Source: Brachycybe producta
Lineage: Eukaryota > Arthropoda > Diplopoda > Playtdesmida > Andrognathidae
DNA: 64,000 nucleotides
Assembly: GCA_036925085.1 (NCBI GenBank)
Contig: JAUPFP010000003.1
Coordinates: forward strand, 6,858,479-6,922,478
Reading direction: 5' to 3'
Below, piece after piece: positions 54,142 to 64,000 of the stretch (the stretch's first letter is position 1; each line of letters opens with the position of its first letter). The notes below the pieces were generated by a model that saw nothing but the letters and a program-made list of their open reading frames with translations, did not search any database and was not told where the DNA came from. The position numbers were made by a program, and so were the translations under genes.

Positions 54142-56300
54142 CTGGTCTGGCACATAGCGGACAAGACCATTGGGAATGAGGTTGTCAATCGTGCCAAAAT
54201 AGCTGATACGGAGATGACAGTACTCCTGAACAGGAGTATTGTGGGCCCACCAATCACATTGCCACATATTCCCCTTCCCCCATTAAATCCTTCAGACTGC
54301 CCACAATAAAGGCCAATGTGGCTATTATATACCCCAAGTGGCTCCTCCTAGGGTGGACATGTGCAACACTACACATTTCACGCATATGATCCAATGAAAA
54401 CCTAAGGGGAGAGGCCTGGCTGGGCATAACATGGTGCCTGCCTTGCTGACTAATACAATGAGCCTAGAAGATAATCATCAGGAATTTGTCTGCTCCCCCA
54501 AAGTAATGGGAGAGCCAGACGAGGTCATGACACAAAACATAATATGACAACTATTGTTATACATGTATCATATCTTTATGTTTGTCTTGTGCAGAAAGTA
54601 CAACTTATAGTTTCAGATGTCACAACTTGGGTGGTTGTTTTATGAGTCATAGCATTCTGGAGTTTAATTACAAAAAAATAAATACAACAAAAAATAACCC
54701 GTATGTCACATGGCAGACTTAATATCTTTCTAAAATGACACCTGCTAGTTATTAAAAGGTATTTTCGTAAAAAAAATTGTCTTCAGTCATTTATTTATTG
54801 TTTTAGAGGGTGAACTTTTCAGCCATAAACTTCATAAATTGTTATTCTTGACCATTATTTTTGAGAAATCCTTTTTTTTCCAATGTTGAGGAATGTTTAC
54901 TATCATTCTTCTTGATGACGACAGACAAAAGTATTTTGATTACTTTCCCCTGGAGTTTAACATAAGAGTTAGAGATTTGCGATTTTGAAATAGTTTTTAA
55001 AAATAAAAGTGCACTTACCAATTTTTTGTAATTATATCACTCGTTCAGCATATACTTAAGGTGCACATTGCACTTTGAAAACTTAATATTTAACAACTTT
55101 AAATATAAAAAATGAACCTATTAACCTGACAGTGAAATTTTAAAAATTAACATTTTTTTTTCAAGATTGGGTCTATGGGCTCAATAGAAAAACTATGCTA
55201 GCGCTCAGTGCGGAGATTTCTCAAAGTAATTTTGCGATGTAGTCTCTAAATGGATGCTTTGTGCCAGCAACATATTTTTTTAACTGAGTAAGAGCAACAT
55301 TTTTTCTTGATGCTACATATTTCATATATATGGAAGCCTTGTTTGATTTGGTCAACATATAGAAAAAAAATAAAAGATCGAGTTTCCCCATGATTTCACA
55401 TATCGACAACACGTAACACTTTTTAAATATATATCATAGAAGCAAAAGTTATTTTTACTGTTTGTATCACCAGGTGGCAGGACTTGTTTCATGTTATCAA
55501 CAAATTCAACTTGTAAGGAAGTGAAATTCTAATGTAATTCAATTTTTTTATTTTTGTTGACATGGAGCCCTTACATGCACCACTATGTTTTTCAGCCCTC
55601 ATATTTTGATTTGTGGAAATATGCAATGCTGCACATGGTCCATTGTATTTTGTAGTGAACATCATTAACAGACACAAGCGTGGAATGCCATTTAAATTTT
55701 TTTCCATGATAATATTTGGACCCAGATGCAAAATGACATCATTGACAAGTGTTACATCTATAGCAGCAAATTTATTGTTGAGTCAGACTGAAAATTGCAA
55801 GCCATCATTTTTGAAGATTCAATATTTCAGACCATGCTTGTCACAAACGTATAAAATTAAGAGTTGACGTAACAGTCATAGTTTACGAGAGATAGAGTAT
55901 GTAGTAATCATAGTTATATACGTTTATAAACTAAAGTATATGTAGGTCAAACTTTGACATTGTTGATAAGTCTCCTCTTTGAATGCAACTTTAACGTATC
56001 TTGGATGTTATTTGGCATTGGTTGATGCCTCGTTGATGGCAATAGCAGATTAAGAATGCCTGATAGAAACGCACAGCCGCCAAATATTAAAAATGGAATT
56101 TCAGACGACGTGTAATCACCCTGCAACGAGAAATGATACACATATAAATGTGATATTATCTTACAAAAAGTACATTACTATAGGTCTTTGCAAGAAAAGA
56201 AAATTATAAGTGGTGTCAAAATTCACATTTACTATGTAATACAATACTGCTGTGGAGTACAGAAGTAAATAATAATTATTATTTACTATGTATTATTTAC
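54142..56300. other. Mostly AT-rich intergenic DNA
   Basis: 54150-54210 has a minus-strand integrase end snippet (GTIDNLIPNGLVRY). After about 54540 the DNA is AT-rich; short minus ORFs at 55221-55412 and 55489-55731 have no recognisable motif. No host gene was identified. Confidence 0.5.
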
Positions 56301-56354
56301 TTACATATGTAGATTGTGTATCAATTATAATTGATACACAATCTACATATGTAA
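56301..56354. repeat. Perfect 54-bp palindrome
   Basis: TTACATATGTAGATTGTGTA... meets its own exact complement with no loop, centred at AATTATAATT. Loopless perfect palindromes are unstable in genomes and in cloning. Confidence 0.95.
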
Positions 56355-56462
56355 TAAATTATTTCTGCAAGACCTATATTAAGTTAAACTGGACTAAGAA
56401 CAAATTTTATTCATTCAATGTGTAGTAATAGTTGTCATCCCCTTTTAGGCTTGTTGTAATAA

Positions 56463-56550
56463 TGCAAAATGTTACATTAACTATGCTTCAATTATTTTTC
56501 ATGATGTTATATGAAAAATAATTGAAGCATAGTTAATGTAACATTTTGCA
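56463..56550. repeat. Perfect 40-bp stem hairpin
   Basis: The arms 56463-56502 (TGCAAAATGTTACATTAACT...) and 56511-56550 are exactly complementary, with the 8-nt loop GATGTTAT. The size is within the range of miRNA precursor-like foldbacks, but perfect pairing is more like a recent inverted duplication. Confidence 0.95.
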
Positions 56551-56611
56551 ACATTATCGTTTAAGAAAGTAAAATCAATAAATATACACAAAAACGATAT
56601 TTTATGACTAG

Positions 56612-56725
56612 TCTTCACAGAAGGATGGTGACCATCTCTCCTGATCGATGCTGATGTACATCTTCCTTTGTTACCAATTGAAGATGTTGTTGCCCCTCCA
56701 GGATCTGTATGTCTCCTTGTGGTTC
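56612..56725 (-). repeat. Family C LTR fragment C4
   Basis: CAGAAGGATGGTGACCATCT through CAGGATCTGTATGTCTCC matches 3990-4090 of copy C1 closely, minus a few bases. Sequence on both sides does not match the LTR family. Confidence 0.75.
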
Positions 56726-57807
56726 CCGCCATTCGTTGCTTGCAGGTAGGAGCCGGTGAGAGGTTCGGCGGTCCCCGCCGTTCCACTCTCGATGTCAACA
56801 TCACTGGAGGAGGTAGAAGACATCCTAATTCCTCTCCAGGATCCTCTACCTGACATGCTTAAATGTTCTTACTTTATTTGTCCCGCTGCCGGTAATACTT
56901 CTTAATAATAGCAGAAATCGGCGACCGATCACTCTGCTATTAAAAGAGATGTAGATAGTCTGGAATGTCCGGTGCACAAAGTTGAACACAAACACACAAA
57001 ACGTTTGATGACTGGAAAAAAAAATAAAACTTTGAAAATTGAAGAACTTTGAAAAATCTATGTTGGTGATGGTCAGGAAGTGTTCTTTGAAGAAGCAACA
57101 AGTTGAATGTTAATTGACCACGTTTTGGTCCTATTTTTATATTATATTTTGAAGAATTTGCAGTTGGAAGGGCCAGCCCCTTGGAATGGGACACCTTGCT
57201 CTAATTGGTTTTTCATACTTTCATTTATTGAGGGTAGGGGTTGTCCCACCAATATTAGATATCGAGAGGTGTTGATCCAATTCTTATTACAGGCAGGTCC
57301 TTGTTTATTGTTTTTAAGCAAACAAAAGGAAATAAAGAGTCCTGTGGAGAAGGGCCGTTATTTTTCTTTCACACCAATGTGTGACATTGGCCATTAATTC
57401 TCTCCCTCTCTTTAATGTCTTTTTGGAAAGAAAACATAGGGGGTTGGATTCCCAAAAATTTTATTATTTAATTGAGGGTGACATTTCGAATTTTTTATGA
57501 TTTAATTGATCCCTCAAAACTATCTTCAGTTTTTTCTTTTTGATTCTTGTTCCTTGATCTCTTCTTTGAAGTCCATGAGGTGTTCATCGATCTGGCCCCC
57601 AAACGTAATGGTTTCTTTGAAATTTATTTTCTTTATCAACTGTCTGGGTCATTGACGTCCAATACGTCCATCCATAATAAGGGAACATTGATGTCCAATA
57701 CGTCCATCCATAACAAGGGAACATGGTGTTTTTCTGCATGTCCCTTTTATGGTACTTTATTTTTGTTTTTGGATGTCCTTGACTTGGTTTAGATGTTGTC
57801 TCAAGTG
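56726..57807. other. Intergenic DNA with a 36-bp tandem duplication
   Basis: Two 36-bp copies at 57651-57722 (ATTGACGTCCAATACGTCC.../ATTGATGTCCAATACGTCC...) differ at two positions. The short ORFs here show no known motif. Confidence 0.55.
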
Positions 57808-58604
57808 TGTGGCAACCTGGTCTGCTCAATTTTTAAATTTTGATTGAGCAGACGAATTTCCCTATGGTGGTCTGCCTGACAGCTACAGTAGGCTGTTAGG
57901 ACGGACGCCATTTTGGTGCCAGCAGACCTCTCACCATGAAGTCTATGGGTGAGAGGTCAGATGTGACCTCTGTCCTCTCCAGGTGGAGTTGCCTGGAGGT
58001 TTCCTGTGGCCTAGTCAACCACAGGATCTGGGCACACTACCCAGATCCTGTGGTTGACTAGGTTTTGAATGTGACTAGACCTGTGGGTGGAGGTCTGGGA
58101 GACCTCCACTGTCCAGCTCATCTCAGTCATCTTTTGTTGGCCTGTTGGCTTTTTGCCTTTGTTTAAAGTGCCTTAGAGCTGGTCAAACAGACCAGCCCTT
58201 TACTGTAAATATCACTGCCTTCATCGTTCACGTCGTAAGTGTAGAATTAAACACTTTTTATCTTCATCTTACTTTGTGTGTCCGTGTCTTTATTTGGGGA
58301 GTACCGCGGAGGGTGGGTTTTCCGGTTGGGGCAACACCACCATCTTCACCGACTTGTTTCGGCCGGTACTTGTGTCGGCTCGCGGTAGAACGGTTCTACC
58401 GCGATATTCTCGGCATGGTGGCGTGGTTTTCGTTCGTGTCCATCGAGGGTGGCTCCAAGGAGCTGACACGTCTCCGGAAACACCGTGGGAGAGGCAGCTA
58501 CGGGTATGGTCCCGTCCCCGTAAGGAGCCGGTAAGTGGTAAGTTTTACGTCTGTTCTGGGGTTTAATTTACCGGGGTATTGTGACGTTCCGGCGGGACGT
58601 TACA
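57808..58604 (+). repeat. Solo LTR, gypsy family B, with AGTG target duplication
   Basis: TGTGGCAACC to GACGTTACA, with AGTG on both sides (57804-57807 and 58605-58608). It contains an inverted duplication, 58010-58032 with 58040-58062 (CCTAGTCAACC...GATCTGGG), absent from the sister LTRs at 60392 and 61246. The target site agrees in length with the other solo LTR (CTGG). Confidence 0.9.
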
Positions 58605-58608
58605 AGTG

Positions 58609-60391
58609 CACCACATGGTTGACAGTTGTTTTGAAGGCCACTTGGTCCTGGTGAAGTTATTAAAGTGGATGCCAATATGCAAATATTGGCGGCCGTGTTG
58701 AAAAAATGAAAGTTGTGTAGTTTTTTGTAGTTTGGTGGAGTTTAGGTGATATTTGAGTGTTTTAGGAGTTGTTGTGGGTTATTTTTATTCATTGGAGGTT
58801 CCTTTCATCCCCTCCCCCACCTCTTGACAACTGTCTTCAGTTGTTCCTCTCAAATTCCTCTGTCATTTTTCTGTTGTTTTACTTGGTGATTTGTAGTGTT
58901 TATGTCTATAGCTATAGATTAAACACTAATGGATTATTGTTTACTTAGTCACGTTCGGGTTTTTCAGGAAGTGGTGCTGTGGCTGTCGGAGCTGCTGGTA
59001 GGAGACGTCCATCTCAGGCACCTCCTCCTTGGTGTCATAGTCAGTAATCGGTTCTCCAAACCACTTGATGGTGATCTTTTTCTTCGGCTGTTGGCACTTG
59101 CGGAGAAAGTGCCAAACCTTCCCAAAATTGTAACACGTTGACTTGCTCTTGTCAAGGCTTTCTTGTTAGGTGTCCGTCGTAGATTGTTGTCCCAGATTGT
59201 TCGTCGCAGTTTGATTAGGCTTCTTGTCATGCCTAGAACGATGTGTATTATCTTTAGAGCCGGCGGTGCCCGCTGGCTCTTTGTCGGTCTTGGATGCTCC
59301 TTTACCAGCATGTGGATCAGCTGCTGTTTTAGGTCCCATCAGCCATTTACTCAAGGAACGCAAGACCACCTCCATGTTAATGATGGCATTTGCAAAGTCC
59401 TTGAACAATGTGGTTGGTATGTGATGAACGGCAGTCTGGATGGTTGGATGTAGAGCGCAATGCAACTGACTTATATGCAGCTGATCGTTCAGATGCTCGT
59501 AAACTCAGTCATCAAGTGTCATAAACTTCCAAATGAAGGCCTGCGTACTCTCGCCTTCCGTTTGGAGCATCTCTGTGTACTGTTTTTGCAAGATGGCTAG
59601 TTCGTTAGGTTTTCTGAACTTGTTCACCATCTGCACTCAGTTCAGCCCAAGGAATGCCTCAACGTTCATACCTTAGTTTACTCAGCCATGTGCGGGCGGC
59701 CCTGGTGAAGCACTTTGTGAGATACTCTTCCTTGTGATGGTCGGTGCAGTTGTACAGGTGGATGAACCTGTCAATCCATCAAATTTCTGGATTGAGTTGG
59801 CTGGGTGACGACCACTGTACTTCTTACTGAAGTCTTCAACTGAGTTCTCTCTAGGGGCTGGTCTGTAGATGCCATCTTAAACATTAGACATCCTAGTGTG
59901 CATCAGCACTGCCCCTTGTGGTGGAAATCGTGTCGCATATATTGAAGTGCCTTGTGTCCGGTCTTGGTTCTGAGCTCTTGCTGTCGTTCCGGGGGTGCCG
60001 AGCGGCGGTCGTTACGTGCAGCCCAGAAAAGTGTTGAGATTCAGTGCATGTCATAGTCGGTGGCTCCGCATGCTCGTCTTTATGGTGTGGAATATTAGAC
60101 TGCCCTTGGTGCGAATGTTCGGTTGCCCATGGAGTTTGTGGCCAGTCAGGGTGACGCAGTAGATGGCGCAGGTGCGGTGTGTAATGTCTGTCGTGTCGAT
60201 CACAATGTGCACCGTAGGACTCGGTAACCATAATAGAGAGTTGAAGTCGTTGGAGTCATCGTGATGTCGATGCTTGCGTGTTGCTTGTTGTGGTGTAGTC
60301 AGTCGGTTTGGTGTAAATCGATCGCTCATGCGCTGGGCTACATTTGATGTCAACGTGACCAGTTGTTGTGACAGCTCATTGAGATCGACCC
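58609..60391 (-). pseudogene. Gag relic of another gypsy family
   Basis: Near 59130 the minus strand reads CYNFGKVWHFLRKC, a CCHC knuckle in which the second Cys and the Gly before His are replaced (CYNCGKVGHF..KC expected). Upstream are Lys/Thr-rich (GKGASKTDKEPAGTAGSKD) and helical segments (FKDFANAIINMEVVLRSL near 59390). At 60386 the minus strand starts with VDLNELSQQLVTLTSNVAQR. There are many frame breaks. It abuts the family B LTR at 60392, so it may be the gag of that element's 5' region, distinct from copies 1 and 2. Confidence 0.5.
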
Positions 60392-61186
60392 TGTAACGTC
60401 CCGCCGGACCGTTACAATACCCCAGTAAGTTCACCCCAAAAAGGACGTAAAACTTACCGCTAAACCGGCTCCTTACGGGGACGGGACCGTACCCGTAGCC
60501 GTCTCCCGCACGGTGCTCCTGGGTTGTGCCGGCTCCACGGAGCCACTCCCGACGGACACGACGCAAAACCACGCCACCACGCCGAGAATATCGCGGTAGA
60601 ACTCCGGTTCTACCGCGAGCCGACACGGGTTCCGGCCGAAAGAGGACGGAAAAAGACGGTGGCGTTTCCCCAAACCGGAAACCCACCCCCCTCGCGGTAA
60701 CTCCCCAAGAAATAACACGACACAGGTAAGTGATGAAAATAAAAAGTGTATTTATTTGACACTTACGATGAGTAGATTAAAAACGATGACAGTAATTATA
60801 TTTACACAACTTGGCTGGTCTACTTTGACCAGCCAAGCCCCCATAAATATAAACAAAGGCCAAAAGGCACAAACAAAAGAAGAAGATGAGGCACTGGCCA
60901 GTGGAGGTCTACCTTGACCTCCACCCACAGGTCTAGTCTTGATCACTGCCTACAACCAACTGCCCAGATCCTGTGGTTGACTAGGCCACAGGAAACCTCC
61001 AGGCAACTCCACCTGGAGGGGACAGAGGCCACATCTGACCTCTCACCCATAGACTTCATGGTGAGAGGTCTGCTGGCACCAAAATGGCGTCCATCCTAAC
61101 AGCCTACTGTAGCTGTCAGGCAGACCACCATAGGGGATTCGTCTGCTCAATCAAAAAATTAAAATTGAGCAGACCAGGTTGCCACA
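60392..61186 (-). repeat. LTR, gypsy family B (minus orientation)
   Basis: TGTAACGTCCCGCCGGACC to GTTGCCACA. It is close to the 61246-62043 and 57808-58604 copies. No matching flanks, as expected if it bounds a larger element. The stretch to its left is a minus-strand gag relic, so it is in the position of a 5' LTR. Confidence 0.85.
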
Positions 61187-61245
61187 ATGTAGCTACTTCA
61201 CAAGCTTACTGGACAATCCTGCAGAGGAGTTATGCTCACTGCATG

Positions 61246-62043
61246 TGTAACGTCCCGCCGGACCGTTACAATACCCCTGTAAATTAAACCCCAGAACAGA
61301 CGTAAAACTTACCGCTGACCGGCTCCTTACGGGGACGGGACTGTACCCGTAGCCGCCTCTCCCACGGTGTTCCTCTTGGGACGTGTCGGCTCCAGGAGCC
61401 ACCCACGACGGACACGACGAAAAACCACGCCGCCATGCCGAGAATATTGCGGTAGAACAACGGTTCTACCGCGAGCCGACACAAGTACCGGCCGAAAAAG
61501 GACGGTAGCAGGACGATGGAGATCCCCAAGCGGAATTCCCACCCCCCTTGCGGTACTCTCCAAATAAAGACACGGACACAAGCAAGTGATGAATTAAAAA
61601 GTGTTTAATCACACTTAGACGATTAAAAGATAATATAAGATGGCAGTATTATTTACACATTGGCTGGATAACTCATCCAGCCAACACCCATAAATATACA
61701 AAAGGCAGGGCCAACAGGCCAACAAGCAAAAGATGATTAAGATGATGATCCTGGACAATGGAGGTCCACTTGACCTCCACCCACAGGTCAGGTCTTGTCA
61801 CAAGCTCACAACCAACTGCCCAGATCCTGTGGTTGACTAGGCCACAGGAAACCACCAGGCAACTCCACCTGGAGGGGACAGAGGTCACATCTGACCTCTC
61901 ACCCATAGACTTCATGGTGAGAGGTCTGCTGGCACCAAAATGGCGTCCGACCTAACAGCCTACTGTAGCTGTCAGGCAGACCACCATAGGGAAATTCGTC
62001 TGCTCACTCAAAATTTAAAATTTGAGCAGACCAGGTTGCCACA
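61246..62043 (-). repeat. LTR, gypsy family B (minus orientation), probable 3' LTR
   Basis: Same ends as the preceding LTR, only 59 bp away. To its right, on the minus strand, a purine-rich AGGGAAGTTGAGAGGAT abuts the LTR start, in the position of a polypurine tract. It would thus be the 3' LTR of the element whose 3' ORF is at 62397-64000. Confidence 0.8.
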
Positions 62044-62396
62044 ATCCTCTCAACTTCCCTGTTCCGTCTCGGGAACAGGTCAGTCGAGCCAGCCAGGATT
62101 GCTCCCCGAACCTGACCTTAGGTACCGGTCGGCTTCTCTGGCGGTGTCGCAAAAGTGGAGCCCATCCACTCTGCAGCCCACCGACGTGCTCACCTCAGGC
62201 ACATCTGGCTGTTACGCCACCCAAAACCAGTATCGAAGACCGTTCCCCTAAAACGGCTTTCCTCCAGGGCTCGGAATTCCTCGAAAGGAATATCCTGGAG
62301 TTGCGGACGCGTATGAAGCGTCCGACTTGTTAAGAGGTCTACCAGGGCGACCGCGGGCTCGGTCTCGCTCCCTGGTAGAGGCTCAGTAATGAACTG

Positions 62397-62867
62397 TCAA
62401 GCCATACCTCCTAGGTCGCATCCCAGCAAACATTGGATGAATGGGGCTGCACGCCGGGCTAGACGAACTATCCCGGCATCCAGTCCCACCACATCCAAAA
62501 TTGCAAACGTTTGCTGGACCGGGTTCACGACCATTACTACCGGAAAACCTCCACAACCAAACGCCACCACATGGCGCATGTTGTACGGCGGTAGCCTTGC
62601 TACCCACGGCTCTGGAAGTGGCTCATTCAGACGGTAGTAGCCGTGGTATTGGCAACCCTCCATTCCCGGCTGGTCCTGCCAAAGACCCAGTCGGTTATTC
62701 AGATACACCTCTGCATCTGAATACGGGGGCAATGTGCCAATACGCCGTCCCTCGGCCTCAGGCCTAGGGGAGGTTGACGTTTCTGGTCCTAGGGTATCAA
62801 ATACCCCGCCGCCATGGACCGGAGAGAAGGGTGTACCCCCACTGGGGGTCACGTCTTGTGTGAACAC
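62397..62867 (-). CDS. Second part of the family B 3' ORF, unknown
   Basis: 156 codons overlapping the end of the 63924-62797 frame. It reads GTLPPYSDAEVYLNNRLGLW, HGYYRLNEPLPEPWVARLPP, then HVVAFGCGGFPVVMVVNPVQ and LDAGIVRLARRAAPFIQCLL. The last 60 residues look like a compact, partly hydrophobic domain. I recognise no family. Homologous traces are at 11045-11300. Whether it is joined to the upstream frame by frameshift is not clear, although the overlap of 71 bases would allow it. Confidence 0.5.
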   Translation of the reverse strand: MFTQDVTPSGGTPFSPVHGGGVFDTLGPETSTSPRPEAEGRRIGTLPPYSDAEVYLNNRLGLWQDQPGMEGCQYHGYYRLNEPLPEPWVARLPPYNMRHVVAFGCGGFPVVMVVNPVQQTFAILDVVGLDAGIVRLARRAAPFIQCLLGCDLGGMA

Positions 62868-64000
62868 CGAGTCCTGCCACCGTGGTTCCTTCGCCCTTAG
62901 GTGAGGGCAAAGTCACACGGTGCAGGGTTCCCACTGCTCGAACCCGCAGGCTCGAGACCGCATCCACCTTCGGGGAGGATGGAGGCGTGCCGACCAAAAC
63001 GTCGCGCATCGACCTACCATCCATCCGTGCCGCCTCAACGAGACGGGTATGGACCGGCTGACTCCCGGCCGGCGTGCTTGCCTGAGCACGCCGGGACTCC
63101 TCCTTTTCCGCCACGACGCCTCCAGTTTCGGCTCCCTGGCGCCTACTACTGGAGGGTGTCGGACTTCCCTTCCTCTCACGCTTGGACCTCTTTCGGTCCT
63201 TCTTATTTTTCTTTTTCTTCCCGTGAGAGGAAGGTTGACCATGCGTCGGGTCAGACTTAACTGACCCCGACGACTTACTGGGCCGATCGGGCTTAGGAGG
63301 GTGGTTAGCCCCCTTCGCCTTCTCGGACTCCTTCTTCGAAGGTTTTCCGGCCGGAGCCGTACTCTTCTTGGAAGAAGTGCCCTTAGCCGAGGTGACAGTC
63401 GGGGATGACTGTCCGGAGACAAATCTTCCTCGACCATCCCGAAGGAGAGACTTCTCCTTCGGTGCAAGAGTCGGCTGACTCTTGCTACCAGTCGCTTTGG
63501 CTTCCGCACCATGGGCTGGTGCACTGGAAGCCTGCATCGCCTCCCTCTCGGCGATTCGCTTCTGGCCAGCGATGGTCGTGGCACTCGCAATCGGCGGGAC
63601 GCCACGACCGACAGGAGGTTCCCCTGTTTTGAGCGGACTCCGGGCGGGCATTCCCTGCAGGGGAGGGAACTCCGCAGCCCGGCGCTCAAACTCCTGCCGC
63701 TCTCCTGCACCGACCGCACGAGCGATCTGTCGGTGCAGGCTCGCTGTTTGAGCTTGAAGCCGTTTGAGCTTATCCTCTAAGCTCTCGGGCTTCCGAGGTT
63801 CGGAGGCCTTTCCTCGACCTGAGGACCTGGCCTTCTTACCTCTCGAGCTTTCAGCCACTGGTGGGGTGTGAGGGCGGGACCTCTTTTGTCCCTTACCACC
63901 ACCACCACTCACAGATTTTCCCATTTTACCGGGAGCAGGTACTGGAGGCTGGGTAGCCTTCTTCTCCGCTCGCCGGTCCCTCTTCGGGTTGTCCGACCGC
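62797..64000 (-). CDS. Long basic 3' ORF of gypsy family B (ORF-C), runs off the window
   Basis: 375 codons from an internal Met at 63924, but the frame stays open to the window edge (SDNPKRDRRAEKKATQPPVP upstream). Composition is Ser/Lys/Pro/Arg-rich. A predicted coiled coil lies near residues 48-85 (LEDKLKRLQAQTASLHRQIA...QEFERRAAEFP). Very basic runs include GKKKKNKKDRKRSKRERKG at about 237-255. Relics at 11045-12480 and 49581-50230 show the same ORF. In all three it is next to a family B LTR or the protease/linker region on the same strand, as a 3' gene where env would be. It could be a DNA- or RNA-binding accessory or a Gag of another element. No signal peptide or membrane segment was seen, so it is not an envelope. 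Confidence 0.6.
   Translation of the reverse strand, partial: RSDNPKRDRRAEKKATQPPVPAPGKMGKSVSGGGGKGQKRSRPHTPPVAESSRGKKARSSGRGKASEPRKPESLEDKLKRLQAQTASLHRQIARAVGAGERQEFERRAAEFPPLQGMPARSPLKTGEPPVGRGVPPIASATTIAGQKRIAEREAMQASSAPAHGAEAKATGSKSQPTLAPKEKSLLRDGRGRFVSGQSSPTVTSAKGTSSKKSTAPAGKPSKKESEKAKGANHPPKPDRPSKSSGSVKSDPTHGQPSSHGKKKKNKKDRKRSKRERKGSPTPSSSRRQGAETGGVVAEKEESRRAQASTPAGSQPVHTRLVEAARMDGRSMRDVLVGTPPSSPKVDAVSSLRVRAVGTLHRVTLPSPKGEGTTVAGLGVHTRRDPQWGYTLLSGPWRRGI

Noticed and set aside
63001..63780. Plus-strand ORFs at the right edge
   Set aside because: Antisense to the long basic minus-strand ORF, which is open through the whole region and conserved in two relics.

Overview
This is a eukaryotic (invertebrate animal) window dominated by transposable elements. 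It holds one clear host gene and no sign of bacterial gene organisation. The gene is a four-exon homologue of TRAPPC1 (BET5), a subunit of the TRAPP trafficking complex, at 16617-18799. Its exons are short and spliced at GT-AG sites. The mix of elements (an env-bearing Ty3/gypsy provirus, Jockey/CR1-type LINE fragments, several Ty3/gypsy LTR families and decayed DNA transposases) fits a marine or freshwater invertebrate such as a mollusc or a related lophotrochozoan, but the sequence alone does not fix the species.

Layout. 1-20.6 kb: AT-rich intergenic DNA with simple repeats (purine/pyrimidine alternating minisatellite 2640-2945; 14-bp tandem array 13403-13745 inside an inverted-repeat element), scattered LTRs (4678-5427, 6289-7090, 10345-11040), a LINE fragment (7365-8640), two decayed transposase-like stretches, and TRAPPC1. 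20.6-33.1 kb: a small ORF with a signal peptide is interrupted by a young, nearly intact 12.06-kb Ty3/gypsy retrovirus-like element (21026-33089; 4-bp target duplication TATG; LTRs differ by 2 substitutions and 3 indels). 33.1-37.8 kb: AT-rich DNA with a LINE ORF1-like relic, the plus-strand 5' end of a gypsy relic, and an older, interrupted LTR of the same family as the young provirus. 37.8-54.2 kb: a GC-rich nest of decayed minus-strand Ty3/gypsy elements (here family B) whose leaders carry arrays of ACGGACAAAAGTCCGT-type hairpins, a GC-rich non-autonomous element flanked by family C LTR pieces (39.3-42.3 kb), and a LINE (42.3-44.0 kb) inserted in an integrase gene. 54.2-64 kb: AT-rich DNA with two perfect palindromes, three more family B LTRs, a gag relic and a long basic ORF that runs off the right edge.

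The provirus is the main discovery. Its order is LTR - PBS - ORF0 - gag - [-1 frameshift] - pro - (in-frame stop) - RT/RNase H/integrase - env (phlebovirus-like Gn/Gc arrangement, split by a UAAUG stop/start overlap) - two small 3' accessory ORFs - PPT - LTR. ORF0 is a 153-aa protein with a CHHC zinc finger and an acidic Trp motif resembling GTSF1/Asterix, a cofactor of PIWI proteins. A retroelement carrying a GTSF1-like protein in front of gag suggests a captured piRNA-pathway factor, possibly a counter-defence. The gag-pro junction shows a textbook frameshift signal: slippery GGGAAAC abutting the gag stop, a 6-nt spacer and a two-stem pseudoknot. The LTR carries a roughly 34-bp-phased repeat array downstream of the TATA box and a strong splice donor, so a spliced env or accessory mRNA is plausible.
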